64,000 bases of DNA from Sodiomyces alkalinus F11 (lineage: Eukaryota > Ascomycota > Sordariomycetes > Glomerellales > Plectosphaerellaceae). The position numbers were made by a program, and so were the translations under genes. The notes below the pieces were generated by a model. It searched no databases. It was given only the letters and a program-made list of their open reading frames with translations, and had not been told where the DNA came from. Shown one piece after another: positions 21,533-33,777 of this stretch (position 1 is the stretch's first letter; every line of letters begins with the position of its first letter). Location: NCBI RefSeq assembly GCF_003711515.1, contig NW_021167088.1:1657237-1721236 (forward strand), given 5' to 3'.

Positions 21533-23493
21533 GAAGAAATACTGGCGGCGGGTTGTCCTACAAGGCATGGGAGGTGAAATCAGAGTCTTGGACTTTCGTT
21601 GTAGGTAGAAAGGGAAGGCAAATCTATGGGGCGTCAACCACAACTCGCTCGCATACGCAATGGTTTCTTAAGATCGACTCAACTTCGATGATATACGTTC
21701 GGCTCTACTAAGTGTGCATTCTACATTGGCCATTGGCAAGCAAATGTCCAGTATTACTGAGAACAAGGAAGAAATTCCGGTCACATACGCTGAAACCAAC
21801 TCGGTCGCAGCACAGCCTGCTGCCTGCCGGCCTAGCTTGAAGGGTCGGAAGGGAGGTTTTGGCCAGAAGGGAGACAACGCGACTGTCTACTTTGCCTGTT
21901 CCGCCGGTGAGGAGGATGGCTTGGGATTTCTGTGGCGTCATGGAGTCGGGGGTGCACTGGCGTTACCGTGTTAATCACTATCTCTCGGCTCGACGTTGGT
22001 GACAAGAGTTCAATAATATATGGACTCTGGAGATCCGGTCATCAATTCTCAAAATATTTCTCTCTCTTGCAACTAAAAGAAAATATTGTGGTGATATATA
22101 TCGTCTTGCCATCTCTTATGTTGGAGAGGCGGATCGGCTTAACGGACCTAAGATGGTACTTCGGGGAGATATCGAGCCAGACTGTTAGACTATGGTATTT
22201 TGTGATTGTGGGCATATGCAAAATACGGAAAAGAGCCGACTTGGACACTTCCATGTTAAGCTGTGTATCTGAGATGGTTAAGAAGATGACCATATCTCGA
22301 ATGATTCGACAAGCATCCGGTAACACCGATGAGAGCACAGGTGGTAGTTGAGTACAACGTACAGGCACCATATAAGGTACCCGATACAGTACATTGTACC
22401 CGGTCTCCTCCGGGTACGAAATACACCGAACTCGGCACGGGCCGAATGTGACATGTACAAATACAAGTGACTCGGGGTGATTCGGGCTCAGGACCGGCAT
22501 TGCAAAGTCCAAAAGGCTTCCCCGTGATCCGCGGGGTGTGTGAGGTGAATTGAAAGCAAGGGGAAAGTCGCATTTAATATCGCTGTGACATTGACTCTCC
22601 TAAACGAGTGCGGAAGCACCGGACGATCCAAATAAAGCCATGCAATACGGTATACCCCCTTTACTCACCAGGCAATCAAAAGCCGCGGAGCAAGACGATC
22701 AGACTTAACTGAGAACAGGCCCTTTGAATGGAAGCTCCGGAATGACTGGGCCTGAGTCCGGTTACTTATTACGCGTCAAGGCTCGATTAATCTGGGAGAT
22801 CGCGGGGGCCATGATCCCCTGTCAGAAGTAAGAGAAATCGAAATCGGATGGTCAAACTCCGAACAACGGTGCGCCGAGAATGCGGAGGTTGAAGAGTGTC
22901 CATGGTCCCCCCGCCCCTTTAACCCCTCCCCCCTGTTCCCCCCGGAGCTTTGGCCGCCTGCTACATTAGGAATTGTCCGGAACCCTGCATAATAATAGGC
23001 TTAATGCAGCCAGGTCCAATGACTGCTGGAGATGCCAACAGAGACACTATTCCCTTTTGGGCGCGGCTCTTCACCTGCGACAGCTCCGTCCTCGACTCCT
23101 CGAGTCCTAGACGACCAAGATGACACCTATCTCGTATGCATACATGTACTCCGCTCAAGGTGGTCTTGGGGATGCCTTATTTTAGCGAGTTCCACCATGG
23201 CTACCACATTGAGATTCGCAATTTATCCTTCTCCTCACCCGTCTAGATAACCTTCGAAAGCTCGACCTCAACGCGAGTCTGCAACTGTCTGCTGAGTGCT
23301 GACTGACCTAGCTGACTCTGCTTCATCACTGCCATCCCATCAGCTTTGCCTCGACGTCTAACCTGGGTTTCGATCCCAGCGTCTCCCGTGATAACCTTCT
23401 CCTCACGACTCACGAGTGACGGCCACGTCTGCCCCGACCGGCGACGATCTTCGGAAACGCGACCAGCGGGCGAAACCCAGCACGCTGCACACG
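21533..23493. other. Intergenic region, no gene seen
   Basis: 2 kb with only short overlapping frames. Around 22370-22440 there are several GTACCC/GGGTAC pieces (for example TAAGGTACCCGATACAGTAC). The last few hundred bases before 23494 should contain the promoter and leader of the SET gene; no TATA box is obvious. Confidence 0.45.
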
Positions 23494-25983
23494 ATGGCCG
23501 TCCCTGATCCGGCAACGCAGGCCAACGAGGTCGTACCTGCGAATGGGCGGGAGGAGGAGTCAGCAGACGAGGAGTTCGCCGAACAGACCGAACTAGAAAA
23601 GACCAAAGCCGACTTCGACCTCCAGATCGGCGTCGAGGAGATCCTCGTCGACGTCGACCCCAACCTCTCCCTCGACTACCTGCAAAAGGCCAACCGACTG
23701 GCCGGCAAACCCCCTCCACATCGCACACCAAGGGACAAGCTGGTGGCCCTGCACAACCAACATGTCGCCAGGAAGCTCCAGGCGGGGGCTCAGAAGGCAC
23801 CGCGCATGGTGAAGAAGGTCATTCTTGCGCTGTCCTACCCGCCGTCGTCAAGATCCATCAAAGAATTGGAAAAGGTATGTTTTGTGAAGTGATCAGGGGA
23901 CTTCATGCGAGAAGAGCACATCACAGAGAAGAGAGGGCACGGAGAAATTGACAACCAAGAAACAGATGCCATTGAGTGATTTGATCGTGGAAAATCACCA
24001 CGAGGACGCCTACATCGTCGTACGGACCATCACTCCGCCCTACCAAGGCGCCGGAACCGTGGCCATCGTCGAGGACGAGTTTGGCAACACCGAGAAGCTG
24101 GCCCTCTACAACCAGGGCGACTCCAGTGTCCTCAACGCCGTTCCCGAAGGGTCCGTCGTCCTCGTGAAGGAACCGTACTACAAGTTCAGCGGCGACCACG
24201 ATTTCATGGTCTGCGTCGACCATCCTTCCGACGCCATCCTTTTGCGGCAGGGACCTGGCGATGAGTTCATTCCCGAGTCGTTCAGGACAGGAGAGCCGCT
24301 TACCAGTGCGGCGGACTGGCGAGATGCCGGAGACCAAGCTTTTATGGCGAGGGATCTGCCGCAAGCTGGCGCTAAGTGAGTTTCCCATTCCTTTCATTTC
24401 TCTCTTTCTCTCTTTCTCTATACTCTTTTATTTTGCCCATTCACTTACCAACACCCTCGAACAGCTACACCAGGGCGCTCGAACTGGCACCGGAAGACGA
24501 CACAAAGTTCAAATCGGGCCTCTACACCAAGCGGGCAGGCGTCAACCTCACCCTCAAGTGCTTCGACAACGCCCTCCAAGACGCCCTCGCGTCACTAGGC
24601 GGCCCTACCGACTGGAAGTCGTACTTCATCGCCGCCCGCGCCGCCTACGAACTCACCGACTTCAAGACCAGCAAGACCTACTTCGAAGAAGCCCTGAAGA
24701 GGAAGCCGCCATCGGCCAACGTGCAAAAGGAGTACGAGCGGTGTCTCGCCCGGGTAGAGGAGAGCGAGAAGGGCAACTACAACCTCGCCGAGATCTCCAG
24801 GTCGGTCACCACCAAGAACATCCACCTCGACAAGGCCAGCTTCATCTGCAACACCGAGGTGCGCTCCTCCCCGCACCACGGCCGCGGCCTCTTCGCCGTG
24901 CGCGACATCAAGGCCGGCGAGATCATCTACGCCGAAAAGGCCACCTGCGTGCCCAACGAGTTCAACACCGAGCACAACTCGGCCGCCGCCTACGCCCAGC
25001 TCGTGGCCATGTGCAACGACAACCCTTCCATCCACCGCAAGGTCATCGACCTCTACGGCGGCACCTACAAGCGGCGCGGCAACGAGGGCACGGAGATCGA
25101 CGGCAAGCCCGTAGTGGACGTGTTCCTCCTCGAGTCGATCCGGCGCAAGAACTGCTTCAGCGGCACGCACGTCTCGGCCGCCGCCGCGCTGGTCAACAGC
25201 AGCAACCGCTCCAACGTGTGGAAGCACGGCATGTCGCGCGGCCTCTGGGTCTACGCCGCCTACTCCAACCACGCCTGCGTGCCCAACTCGAACCGCTCCT
25301 TCGTCGGCGACCTGCTCGTCTCCGTCGCCTCCGTCGACATCCCCGCGGGCACCGAGATCACCCACATCTACCTCCCGCCCAAGGCCGCCTACCTGCGCCG
25401 CGACGAGCAGTACCGCGCCAGCTGGGGCTTCGCCTGCGACTGCGCCCTCTGCGCCGGCGAGGCCAAGTCCCCGCGCGCCGCCCACGAGAGGCGCATCGAC
25501 CAGCTCGCCGAGACCGAGGTCTTCATGGGCAAGAAGGGCATGAGTCCCCGCAAGCACCAGCCCGACGCCACCATCCGCCAGATGGAGCGCATGGCCGCCA
25601 AGCTGGACGCGCTGCACGAGCCCGAGGTCTACGAGCAGCTGCCCAAGCTGATGATGGTCTGGCCGTCCATGTGGCTTGTCGAGGCCTGGGTGACGCGGAA
25701 GAAGTGGACCAAGGCGGTCAAGTGGTCGCTGGAGGTGCTGAGGGCCTTTGGCTTCCTCGAGCCCCTGCGCAGGGACGAGAAGGGGGACCCGGTGCTGTGG
25801 ATCTTCAGGGATACGTCGGCCGTGATCACGTTTGAGACGATCAAGGGTCTCAAGGTGCTGGCGGAAGCATATAAGGCTCTGGGCGAGGACGATCTGTCGG
25901 CGCAGGCGGAGTCGGCAGCCAAGAAGGGACTGCAGATTATGGTGGGCTTTGTGACCGAGGAGACGTACAAGGCGTTCGACTAG
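23494..25983 (+). CDS. TPR and SET domain protein (SMYD-like lysine methyltransferase family)
   Basis: Three exons: 23494-23874, 23966-24375 (acceptor CAG; AAG at 23959 is an alternative adding two codons) and 24465-25983, about 769 residues. After a 260-residue N-terminal region, TPR-like helices occur at about 260-385 (SYFIAARAAYELTDFKTSKTY). The SET domain starts near residue 395 (SSPHHGRGLFAVRDIKAGE), continues to the diagnostic YSNHACVPNSNRSF near 527-540, and ends in a post-SET cysteine cluster (CDCALC, about 586). SET domains of this plan methylate lysines on proteins using S-adenosylmethionine. The canonical MYND finger is not visible inside the SET region. C-terminal helices (about 640-760) complete the SMYD-like layout. 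Substrate unknown. Confidence 0.85.
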
Positions 25984-26425
25984 ATCTGTCAGTGGATGCA
26001 CGTGGGCATACGACATGCGATGGGGCGATCGGGGTCAGCAGAAATGATTATGTATCCTAAACGTCCATGGAATGAATCTCCGTTGATCGGCCGGTTATGC
26101 TGTAAAGACCTTGTGCGTAAGAATACAAAAAGTAAAAGAAATAGACAAAGAAACTCGTCCAGTCCGTGTCTCCATGCCCCTCGGTCTGTGGTTGTGGCCG
26201 TGTGGAGAGGAGAGGACAGCCTGCATACGTCACACGACGTGCCAAAGAACCGTCGCCAATGTCATGTATTTTGGCAGAGTTATAAGCCACTCTAACGCTC
26301 TTTGCTATAATTCGCCATGGACGAGATCTCATTACGCCGTCGCCGAAATCCGATACCATCCCTTATATACCTCCCCTTGTTCCCATAACCCATGAACGAT
26401 AATTCGAAAAACCGACACCATTGTT
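25984..26425. other. Convergent 3' region
   Basis: 442 bp between the converging SET and MFS genes; contains their 3' UTRs. No other feature seen. Confidence 0.4.
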
Positions 26426-28234
26426 CTATGTGCGCCACCGGAAACCAGGGTGCTTCCAATCGAGGTTGGAAACCTCCTTCTGCGACATGCCGGCGAGCTC
26501 TTCCTCGACGCTGCGGCCATCGCGGCGCTTGTTGTCCCACTTCATCCAGAAATAGAAGGAGGTGGAGACGATGAGGATGACGGTGGCGGCAGCCAAGTTG
26601 AGGCCGTTGCCGATGGGGTAGTCGGGGGCGTCCCAGACGATGAAGCTCCAGGTGGCGACGAGACCGCCGATGTTGCCCATCATGACCTATGAGGTGTTAG
26701 TTTGAGAAGGCCAGAACAGAATTTGAAGGAAAGGAAGAGGGCGAGAGAGAGACACAACATACGTTCAGACCAATGGCGCTGCTACGAGCCGAGTCGCTCA
26801 CCACGTTGGCGCTAATATGAGCATTCCCCATGGGCCCAAGCACCATGGTAGAGCTGGCGATGAGGAAGGTGGCCGCATAGCGGACTTGTGCGACGTTGGA
26901 GGCCAGGAACATGATGTAACCGGCCATGACCATCGGGGCCGACAGGGCAATGAGCACCTGGCGGCGGTCGAGGTACCAGCTCAGGGCGGGGAAAGCCAAG
27001 ACGAAAAAGGCGCCGACGGCGTAGGGCGGCACGCTGTGGAGCTGCTGCTGGACGACGGTGTACTCCGGGTAGATGGTGCGGACGATGGTGGGGAGGAAGA
27101 AGGCGAGCCCCTGGACGGTGATGTTGTTGAAGAGGAAGATGACGGAGATCTGGAGGGTGACGGGGCAGGTCATGCCGCGCCACAGCTTGGTGCGGTCCAG
27201 CTTGTCGAGGACCTCGGTGGCGCCGACGCGTTCGGACTTGACGCGGGCGATGCAGAGCTCCTTCTCCTCCTGGGAGAGCCAGCGGGCGGTCTCGGGGCGG
27301 TCGGTGAGGGTGAAGAAGCCGATGATGGCGAGGCCGACAGTGATGACGCCCTCGACGGCGAAGATCATGCGCCACGAGGTGAGCGAGCCGAAGCTGTCCA
27401 TGGTCAGGATGGCGGAGGCGAGGAGGCCGCCAAAGGCGCCGGCGAGCGGGGCCATGACCATGTAGAGGGAGAGGCGGAAGGTGAGCTCGGCGCGCTGGTA
27501 CCAGCGGGAGAGGTAGTAGGCGATGCCGGGGAGCATGCCGGCCTCGAAGATGCCCAGGAGGAAGCGGATGGCGCTCATCTGGGCCTGGGTCTGGACGAAG
27601 GCGGTGAAGATGGAGATGAGGCCGAAGGCGAGCGAGGTGCCGGGGATGAACCAGCCGGGGCCTATCCATTTGCAGAAGATGTTGCAGGGGATCTCGAAGA
27701 TGATGTAGGAGATGTAGAACACCGAGAGGATGACGTTGTAGTCGAAGCCCTCGAGTTGGAGGTCCTGTTCCATGCCGGCAATGCGGGCATTTCCTGTGAG
27801 GCAGAAACATTCTTGTTAGACAGACGCCCGGGTCCCGACACTCACACCTGGTTGTGTAGGAATAACGATAAAAGACTTACCAATATTGGCTCTGTCAATG
27901 AAGCAGAATAGGTACAAGAGGGCAACGGTCGGAACGGTGTACAAGTCGAGTTTCCAGCGTAGTCTCCTCACAGCCGCGTCATCAAAGGTGACAAGAGGAT
28001 TGCCATAGCTACAAGGTTGGAGAAGAGTCAGCCCGTGCAATTTTTGCAAACCTCGATCCACATTCAAAGCCTTCAGAGCCAAACTCACGCATCTGTCGCT
28101 ACCTGGCCATTGCCGGCAGCGGTGCTAATGGTACCATCGGCATGGGTGACGGTCTTGATGCCCAGGTTCTCGAGGGCGGCGGCAGCATTCGCCTCCACGT
28201 GGGCCGTGTTGTTGGTCGTCTCCTTCTCGGACAT
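26426..28234 (-). CDS. MFS transporter, anion:cation symporter (Dal5/allantoate permease-like) family
   Basis: Four exons on the minus strand: 28234-28089, 28008-27881, 27793-26763 and 26686-26426, about 521 residues. Splice sites keep frame throughout (GTGAGT, GTAAGT, GTATGT donors). Roughly twelve hydrophobic helices are seen. The first carries LLYLFCFIDRANIGNARIAG, the hallmark of the ACS family, followed by GFDYNVILSVFYISYI, FEIPCNIFCKWIGPG and RFLLGIFEAGMLPG. The family imports small organic anions such as allantoate, nicotinate or vitamin precursors across the plasma membrane with protons; the substrate here cannot be told. It ends in a hydrophilic tail SVEEELAG..WKHPGFRW typical of the family. 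Confidence 0.9.
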
Positions 28235-31200
28235 GATGGGCAGAGAGAGTGCGAGAGTGCGAGAGTGAGAGAGTGAGAGAGTTGCCTTTTCAGCGACTCG
28301 AAGGGAAGGTGAGGGTCTGCCCAAAACTACCGGCTAAGGAAAGTCGAAGAGGGTGACAGCAGACACGGACAGGTTGCAAAGAGCAAGAGCGGAAAAGGGG
28401 AGCAAGATATATACATAATTAGCATTAACGTGGAGGGAGCTTTATCATGTCGCAATGCATATCAACCCCGGTCCATTTGGGCTGGCCAGACAGGGAACCG
28501 GGGTTGGAGGGAAGATGGAGATGGAGGTGGATGTGGAGGGGTGGACGGTGGACGGTGGAGGAGGGATGAGGACAGAGGACAGGGAAGGACGACGTTTAGA
28601 CGTTTAGGCCAGTCACGTGTAAAAGCCCGCTGCGCCTAAAGGGGGATAAAAAGACAGAAAAGAGGCGTTAAACTGCCGGGGCAGGTACGAAAGTAGTACG
28701 GAGTACTCACTGAGTAATCATTACGGATACTTCCCCATTTCGTAAAGTACCACGTACCGAACCCCGAAGACCGGAGAATAGAGACTGGGGAATGGAGAAT
28801 GTGGGGAGTATGGGGAAAACGGAGGCCGGAGAACCTTGAACTTAAGCTTAATGTGGACCGTTTCCCATAGCATTATGGGCAGTGACTGGTTGCACAATAA
28901 CTTGTTTTGCGCATCCATATTCCCCCCCAGTCCTGCGTAAAAGTTTGGGGCCTTTGAGGGGGAAGGGAGGAGATGGATAGGGCCGTCTGGGGCACTGGGG
29001 CACTGGGGTTCTAGGGACTCTTGGGAGGGCCCCAACAGTTGTGGCGTTCCGGTACCGCGCTGTACCCGGGTTCGTTGTTTCGTTGTTTCGTTCATGTTGT
29101 TTCCTACAAGGTACGGGACACGGAACATCTTCCTTTCAGCGCAACCCATCCCAGTCCCATTCCAGTGAATCCAGTCCCCGTCCAGTCCCCCTCCACTCCA
29201 TCCACGTCCATTGTCCATTTCCCGTAACGGGTTGCCGGTGCGGGGTACATTGTACATTCCCCAGATCTAAAGTCCCCACGTCCTCCCTAGTCGTCATCTC
29301 GACAAGCCCGATTTGGGTCAGTGTGATGCATCGGCTTCTATCACGGCTTCTGGTTTCTGGGACGTACAATGTATGTGCGGGGGCGAGCCTCTTGGAGTCG
29401 TTAAAGTCTTCGAAGAAGTACGAAGTAGGTATACCAGGTTAGGTAATCACGAGGTAGCCTCTCTGATTATGGATTATGTGCGTGGATCATGGCAACGCAC
29501 TTCGGAGGAATGGCAAGTTGGCTGTCAGGAGCTTTTCCGACTGAGTAGATGTGATTGTCATATAGTATGCTGATTACTTATGTCTAAGGACTACCTAGAA
29601 TGATAATAGTACGAATAATAATCACGAGGATAGCAATACCTACCACGATGACAATTATCTCAATTAATTTACCCTTCAATCTTGACCCTATTTGACCGTT
29701 CCGGTTACGCTGTAATTATCTGACATGTTCTTGGGTCGAAGGGTATGGGGTAGCGGAGCATATTTGTGGGGAAATGACCCCGGAGCGCCTTACGCGGTAG
29801 TACGGCGACAACGACGATGGCCTTGACAATAACGTAAGCCAGTGCTACTGGGTTTGCGACGGCGATGCTTTTCGAGGCGGCGATAGCGGTCCTTAGCATC
29901 AGGTATTGGGTATATAGTATATACTCCTCCCTTAATAGCACCCAGTTAACCGCATTACATACACGTGTATCGTAGATCGGTGGGCCACGCTCGTGTCCTG
30001 AGAAAGAAACCGTCTAGTACCAAGAACCAAAACGAACCTACTGTTAGGTCGTGTTTCGATAATAGGGAAAACGCTCAACAAATTCTGGGGTCGAGATGAT
30101 GGTCGAGTTGCTTCCCCAACTTGCCCAACTGCCGGTACAACCCCGCATCAGGAACGTCCAGGAACCTCCCACATCGCCCAACTAAAGAGGCTAAGAGCCA
30201 CCAATGCACCATCTCCATGTTCACCCAGTCTGCGTATGCCAAGAAGGACCATCTTGGGGCGCATTTCCATCGGCATCTGGAATCGGCACATGGGAAAGGG
30301 ACGCGTCTTTCCGTATTCCGTGTTCCGTACCCCGTACCCATCGGGGGCCATCGTATCTTTTCTGGTCCGTTTTTCCGAAACGTCGCCTTTTCTTTTCTTT
30401 TCGTCTCTGCAAGATCCTACATAAATACCGGCTTGTTCACGGCAAACTTGAGGTGTTCTTCCCCCACGTTCTCTTTCTCCCTTTGGCTGGTTTCGCGTCA
30501 CACCCTCTGGTCATCGAAACCGGTCTCTCTACACTTCTTTCACTCCAAACAGTCCTCACCTGTTCCTACAGTATTCTCCGACGCGCATACTTGGTTTGGT
30601 GCCGGGAAGGTGGCACAGAGACAGTCAACTTGAGGACGGTATTATCGTGGTGTTTGGAGAAGGAAGGCGAAACTGCGATGCAGTGAGTCGCCTCAACCAC
30701 ATTAACCTACGATACTAGGATAGATGAGGATGCTACTTTGAAGAGATGCAGGAAATGTGATGACAGCGTTCCGGCCTCCCCATCGTGCTGAGGCTTGTCA
30801 GGTCCCGAACATCTTGGACAAAACGAAGGCTGCCCCGTCCCTCTGAGACTGAGATGCCATGCCGTGGGAGGTATGGCCCTTGCTTTTGTAGGTACCTGGG
30901 ATGAAGAGGAAAAGAGATTAATCAATTTCCTAGGTAATTAAGGATATCCCTAAGGTACTGACTGCTGACTGATCCGGACTCACCGTACCGACAATGCTGA
31001 ATACTTCGTCATTACTGAGTTGGTGCCACGAAGTAATTCGTAATCACGGGATATTTCCTGCGATTGTCAAAGCTGAGCGGCTTCTGGCCAATCTTTGACT
31101 CTTAAGCCTCCTTCTTCGCCTCGTGGAATTGAACTGTGGACCGTCGGCGGCTTATTAGGGGCTGACGTGAGATGGAAGAAACCTAATAAAATAAGGTAGC

Positions 31201-32124
31201 AACGATATTTGGTGATCCGTGTGGCTGGGTCCCTTAGACTCGAGTCCCTACCTTAGTAGCAGGACATGGTGTGGCGCTACCGAGATACAACGTATTAAGG
31301 GACCACCCCTCTTAATGATGTTCTCCGTGCGACACTGGACTGCGCTGCGCTGCCACCCGCCTCGTATTATAAGTTTGGACACCGTAGACGTAGCCCAAGA
31401 GCACAAAGTACACGTGTAGGTAGGTATTCGTGTCTGGTTGTCTGGTATGCGAAGGACGTGGAAGTATGGAAAGGCGTGTTTCGGGTAAGTACCTACCTAG
31501 TTGCACCATGTACACGTTGTACTCTGTTCTCTGTAAGGTATGCGCCTTATCCTTCATTGTACCGGTACATACGGCGTATGATGACGCGTGACGAAGACGA
31601 AGGCACAGACCATGGGCTTTTGCTGACACCGCCGAGGGCCCTTGGTCCCTTGGTTTTTGATCCTTCTACCTTATCCATCTCGAACAAAGGCCAACCAACT
31701 CCGATCCTACGTCTGTCTCGCTCTTTTCTTTCTTTTCCTCCTTCATCAAAGCAAAGCTCGATACAATCGAACGACCATGTTATAGTTCATCCATCATCTC
31801 GTGCAACGGCCCTCTCCAACTACGAATCTGCGCCGTTTGGATGGCAACGCTCCCGACATCACCATCACACGCATCACGCCCAGCCTTATCGCTTACGCGT
31901 CATCCTACTCCTATCCTCTACCACCGACAGCCTCGAATCGATCCATCCATCTAAGACCTCCATTCCCTCTTCCCTCTCTCCCGCTCGATCGATCGTCCCG
32001 AGAATAAGCAACGCGACACAGACCTTGAGAAAGCTAGCCGACAACGTAACCCTTCTGCGGGCGACATTTCTTTTTTCTTCGTCTCTTGCCAAAACAATAA
32101 AGAAAAAAAGAAAAAAGAATCCAA
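28235..32124. other. Long intergenic region, no gene supported
   Basis: 3.9 kb. The left end holds a GA-rich microsatellite (about 28243-28280) in the MFS 5' leader. The centre has AT-rich and simple stretches (GTACCGGTAC-like pieces, CCATTCCAGT runs at 29150-29220). The right end (31640-32110) is pyrimidine-rich and looks like promoter plus leader of the next gene. Open frames at 30121-30633 and 31458-32234 have no domain, no splice pattern and simple composition. Confidence 0.5.
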
Positions 32125-33342
32125 ATGCTCCGCAGAAAAGAGGTCTACACGACCATCACGCCCATCCCCGGCTTCATCCCCCGCCAGCTCGCCATCGACA
32201 TCCTCCACTCCCACTCCGAAGTCATCACCCTTAACCCCCTCGTCCTCGACCACAAACCCATCCCCGCGCCCCGCGACGCCGCCGCCGACGAGTACTACTC
32301 GACATGGTACGAGATCACCGAGCGCATGCAATGGATCCCCGGCCTGGGCAAGATGGGCTCCGGCAAGATCAAGTTCACCGGCTGCTTCCACGACATGCCC
32401 TGGGGCCTGCAGACCCACACCTACGTCCCCATGGGCATCGACATCCGCATCAAGTACCGCATCGACGGGAACCAGCCGGGCCTCGAGCCGCCGCAACCCC
32501 CGGAGCTGGGCCTCGCCGAGCTGGGCGCCCCCGCCGACGGCCTCTACCTCCGCGAGGACATTGAGATCCGCTGCAACGTCACCATGGTCGGCTTCGTCAA
32601 GTCCGAGCTGAAAGCCGCCTCCAAGGAGATGGTGTCGCGCATCATCAAGAAGGCCGAGCTCCTCGACGCCGGCGTCCTGTCCGCCATGTTCGAGGACGGG
32701 AAGCTGCGCACCATTAATCCCAACGACCGTTCTCAGAGCGTCCGCCTCAAGTCGCCACCGCCGTCTACTACCAGCCCCAGTGCCTACAGCACCCATGCTG
32801 TCCTCGCCGGCACCGACCGTCCCGGAACCGCCGGGTCGTCTGCGCCGTCTTATTACCCCCAGCACCCCCACCACTACCACCCCCAACAGAAGCCGCAGCA
32901 GCCGCAGCAGCAGCAGCAACAATATCCCCAGTATCCACTGACTCAAATCGCGGAATTGCCTCCAGCACATGTCCCTCTCCACCATCCTGTCGAACAGACA
33001 ACCTTCATCGCCGAACTCCCGGGGAACTACTACCACCCACAAACCTCCCCGAGGCTGCCCCAACAACAACAGCAACAGCAACAAGCAGACACGCCCCTCC
33101 CTTCGCCCAACCTCCACAACTACAACCCCAACCGCGACTCCCGCGACTCCCGCGACTCCCGCGCCTCCGTCCTGTCCAACACCAACAGCGGCATGTGGCG
33201 CTCGCCACAGCCGAGCCCGCAGTTCCCCCCCCCCGCCGGCCAGCCCAGTCCGTTGTTCGCCTCGTCGAGGCCGACGTCCCTTGCTTCGTCTGCCCCGAGA
33301 CAGTCGTGGCCCGTGGATACGGAACAGGCGGGGAAGGGCTAA
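32125..33342 (+). CDS. DUF7053-like protein with low-complexity C-terminus
   Basis: Single exon, 405 residues. The first 200 residues form a compact domain: LRRKEVYTTITPIPGFIPRQ, ALDIL-type helix, YEITERMQWIPGLGKMGSG, then FTGCFHDMPWGLQTHTYVPM and REDIEIRCNVTMVGFVKSEL. This resembles the fungal DUF7053 family (steroidogenic-lipid-transfer-like fold suspected; function unknown). The rest is disordered: Pro/Gln-rich with a CAG/CAA glutamine tract (32886-32925), a second Gln tract (33063-33087) and a perfect triple Asp-Ser-Arg repeat (33137-33163). Family call is from memory of the motif pattern. Confidence 0.75.
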   Translation: MLRRKEVYTTITPIPGFIPRQLAIDILHSHSEVITLNPLVLDHKPIPAPRDAAADEYYSTWYEITERMQWIPGLGKMGSGKIKFTGCFHDMPWGLQTHTYVPMGIDIRIKYRIDGNQPGLEPPQPPELGLAELGAPADGLYLREDIEIRCNVTMVGFVKSELKAASKEMVSRIIKKAELLDAGVLSAMFEDGKLRTINPNDRSQSVRLKSPPPSTTSPSAYSTHAVLAGTDRPGTAGSSAPSYYPQHPHHYHPQQKPQQPQQQQQQYPQYPLTQIAELPPAHVPLHHPVEQTTFIAELPGNYYHPQTSPRLPQQQQQQQQADTPLPSPNLHNYNPNRDSRDSRDSRASVLSNTNSGMWRSPQPSPQFPPPAGQPSPLFASSRPTSLASSAPRQSWPVDTEQAGKG

Positions 33343-33777
33343 GGCGGGGTGTATGCAGATGTCTAACGCGTAAGGGGGGGAGAGACGTTGTTTTTAATTC
33401 AGGATAGTGCTTGGAATCCGGTCTTGGGATAATGGATGTCATGTTTCACATGTATCGACTGAATATGGAAATATTGGGAAAATTATGTTTGACCTCGATG
33501 ATGGAGCATTCTTGTCATTTGTCATTTGTCTGTATCATAGTATGAGTTGAACGGATTCGGATGTGCCCGTCATATAGACTCGTCCATCCTCCATCCACTT
33601 AAAACTATTCGCACGTCAAATTTGTAAACATGTAAGCTTGCGACCCTTTCATATTTGTTAAGCTAGCCCTGTTGGTATATATATACCATACCCTCCCCTC
33701 CTTACCCAAGGTCCCAACACAACACCATCATCTCATCATCAACTCAAGTCGCACACTTCTTGCCATATCCTGTCGTT
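33343..33777. other. Convergent 3' region
   Basis: 435 bp between two converging genes, holding both 3' UTRs. It contains a 14-bp perfect palindrome GGTATATATATACC at 33674-33687. No coding feature seen. Confidence 0.4.

Noticed and set aside
24595..26016. Long open frame (473 codons) antisense to the SET gene
   Set aside because: It mirrors GC-rich codons of the sense gene, has Leu/Gly/Val/Asp-biased composition and no domain; the sense strand has clear SET motifs and splice sites.
26817..27911. 364-codon frame antisense to the MFS transporter
   Set aside because: Acidic Gly/Glu/Asp-rich shadow of a hydrophobic protein; sense strand is unambiguous.
31458..32234. 258-codon frame upstream of and overlapping the DUF7053-like start
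   Set aside because: Simple Ser/His/Pro composition in a pyrimidine-rich leader; no start context or domain.
31951..33117. 388-codon frame antisense to the DUF7053-like gene
   Set aside because: Shadow of the low-complexity coding strand; begins with the complement of proline/glutamine tracts.
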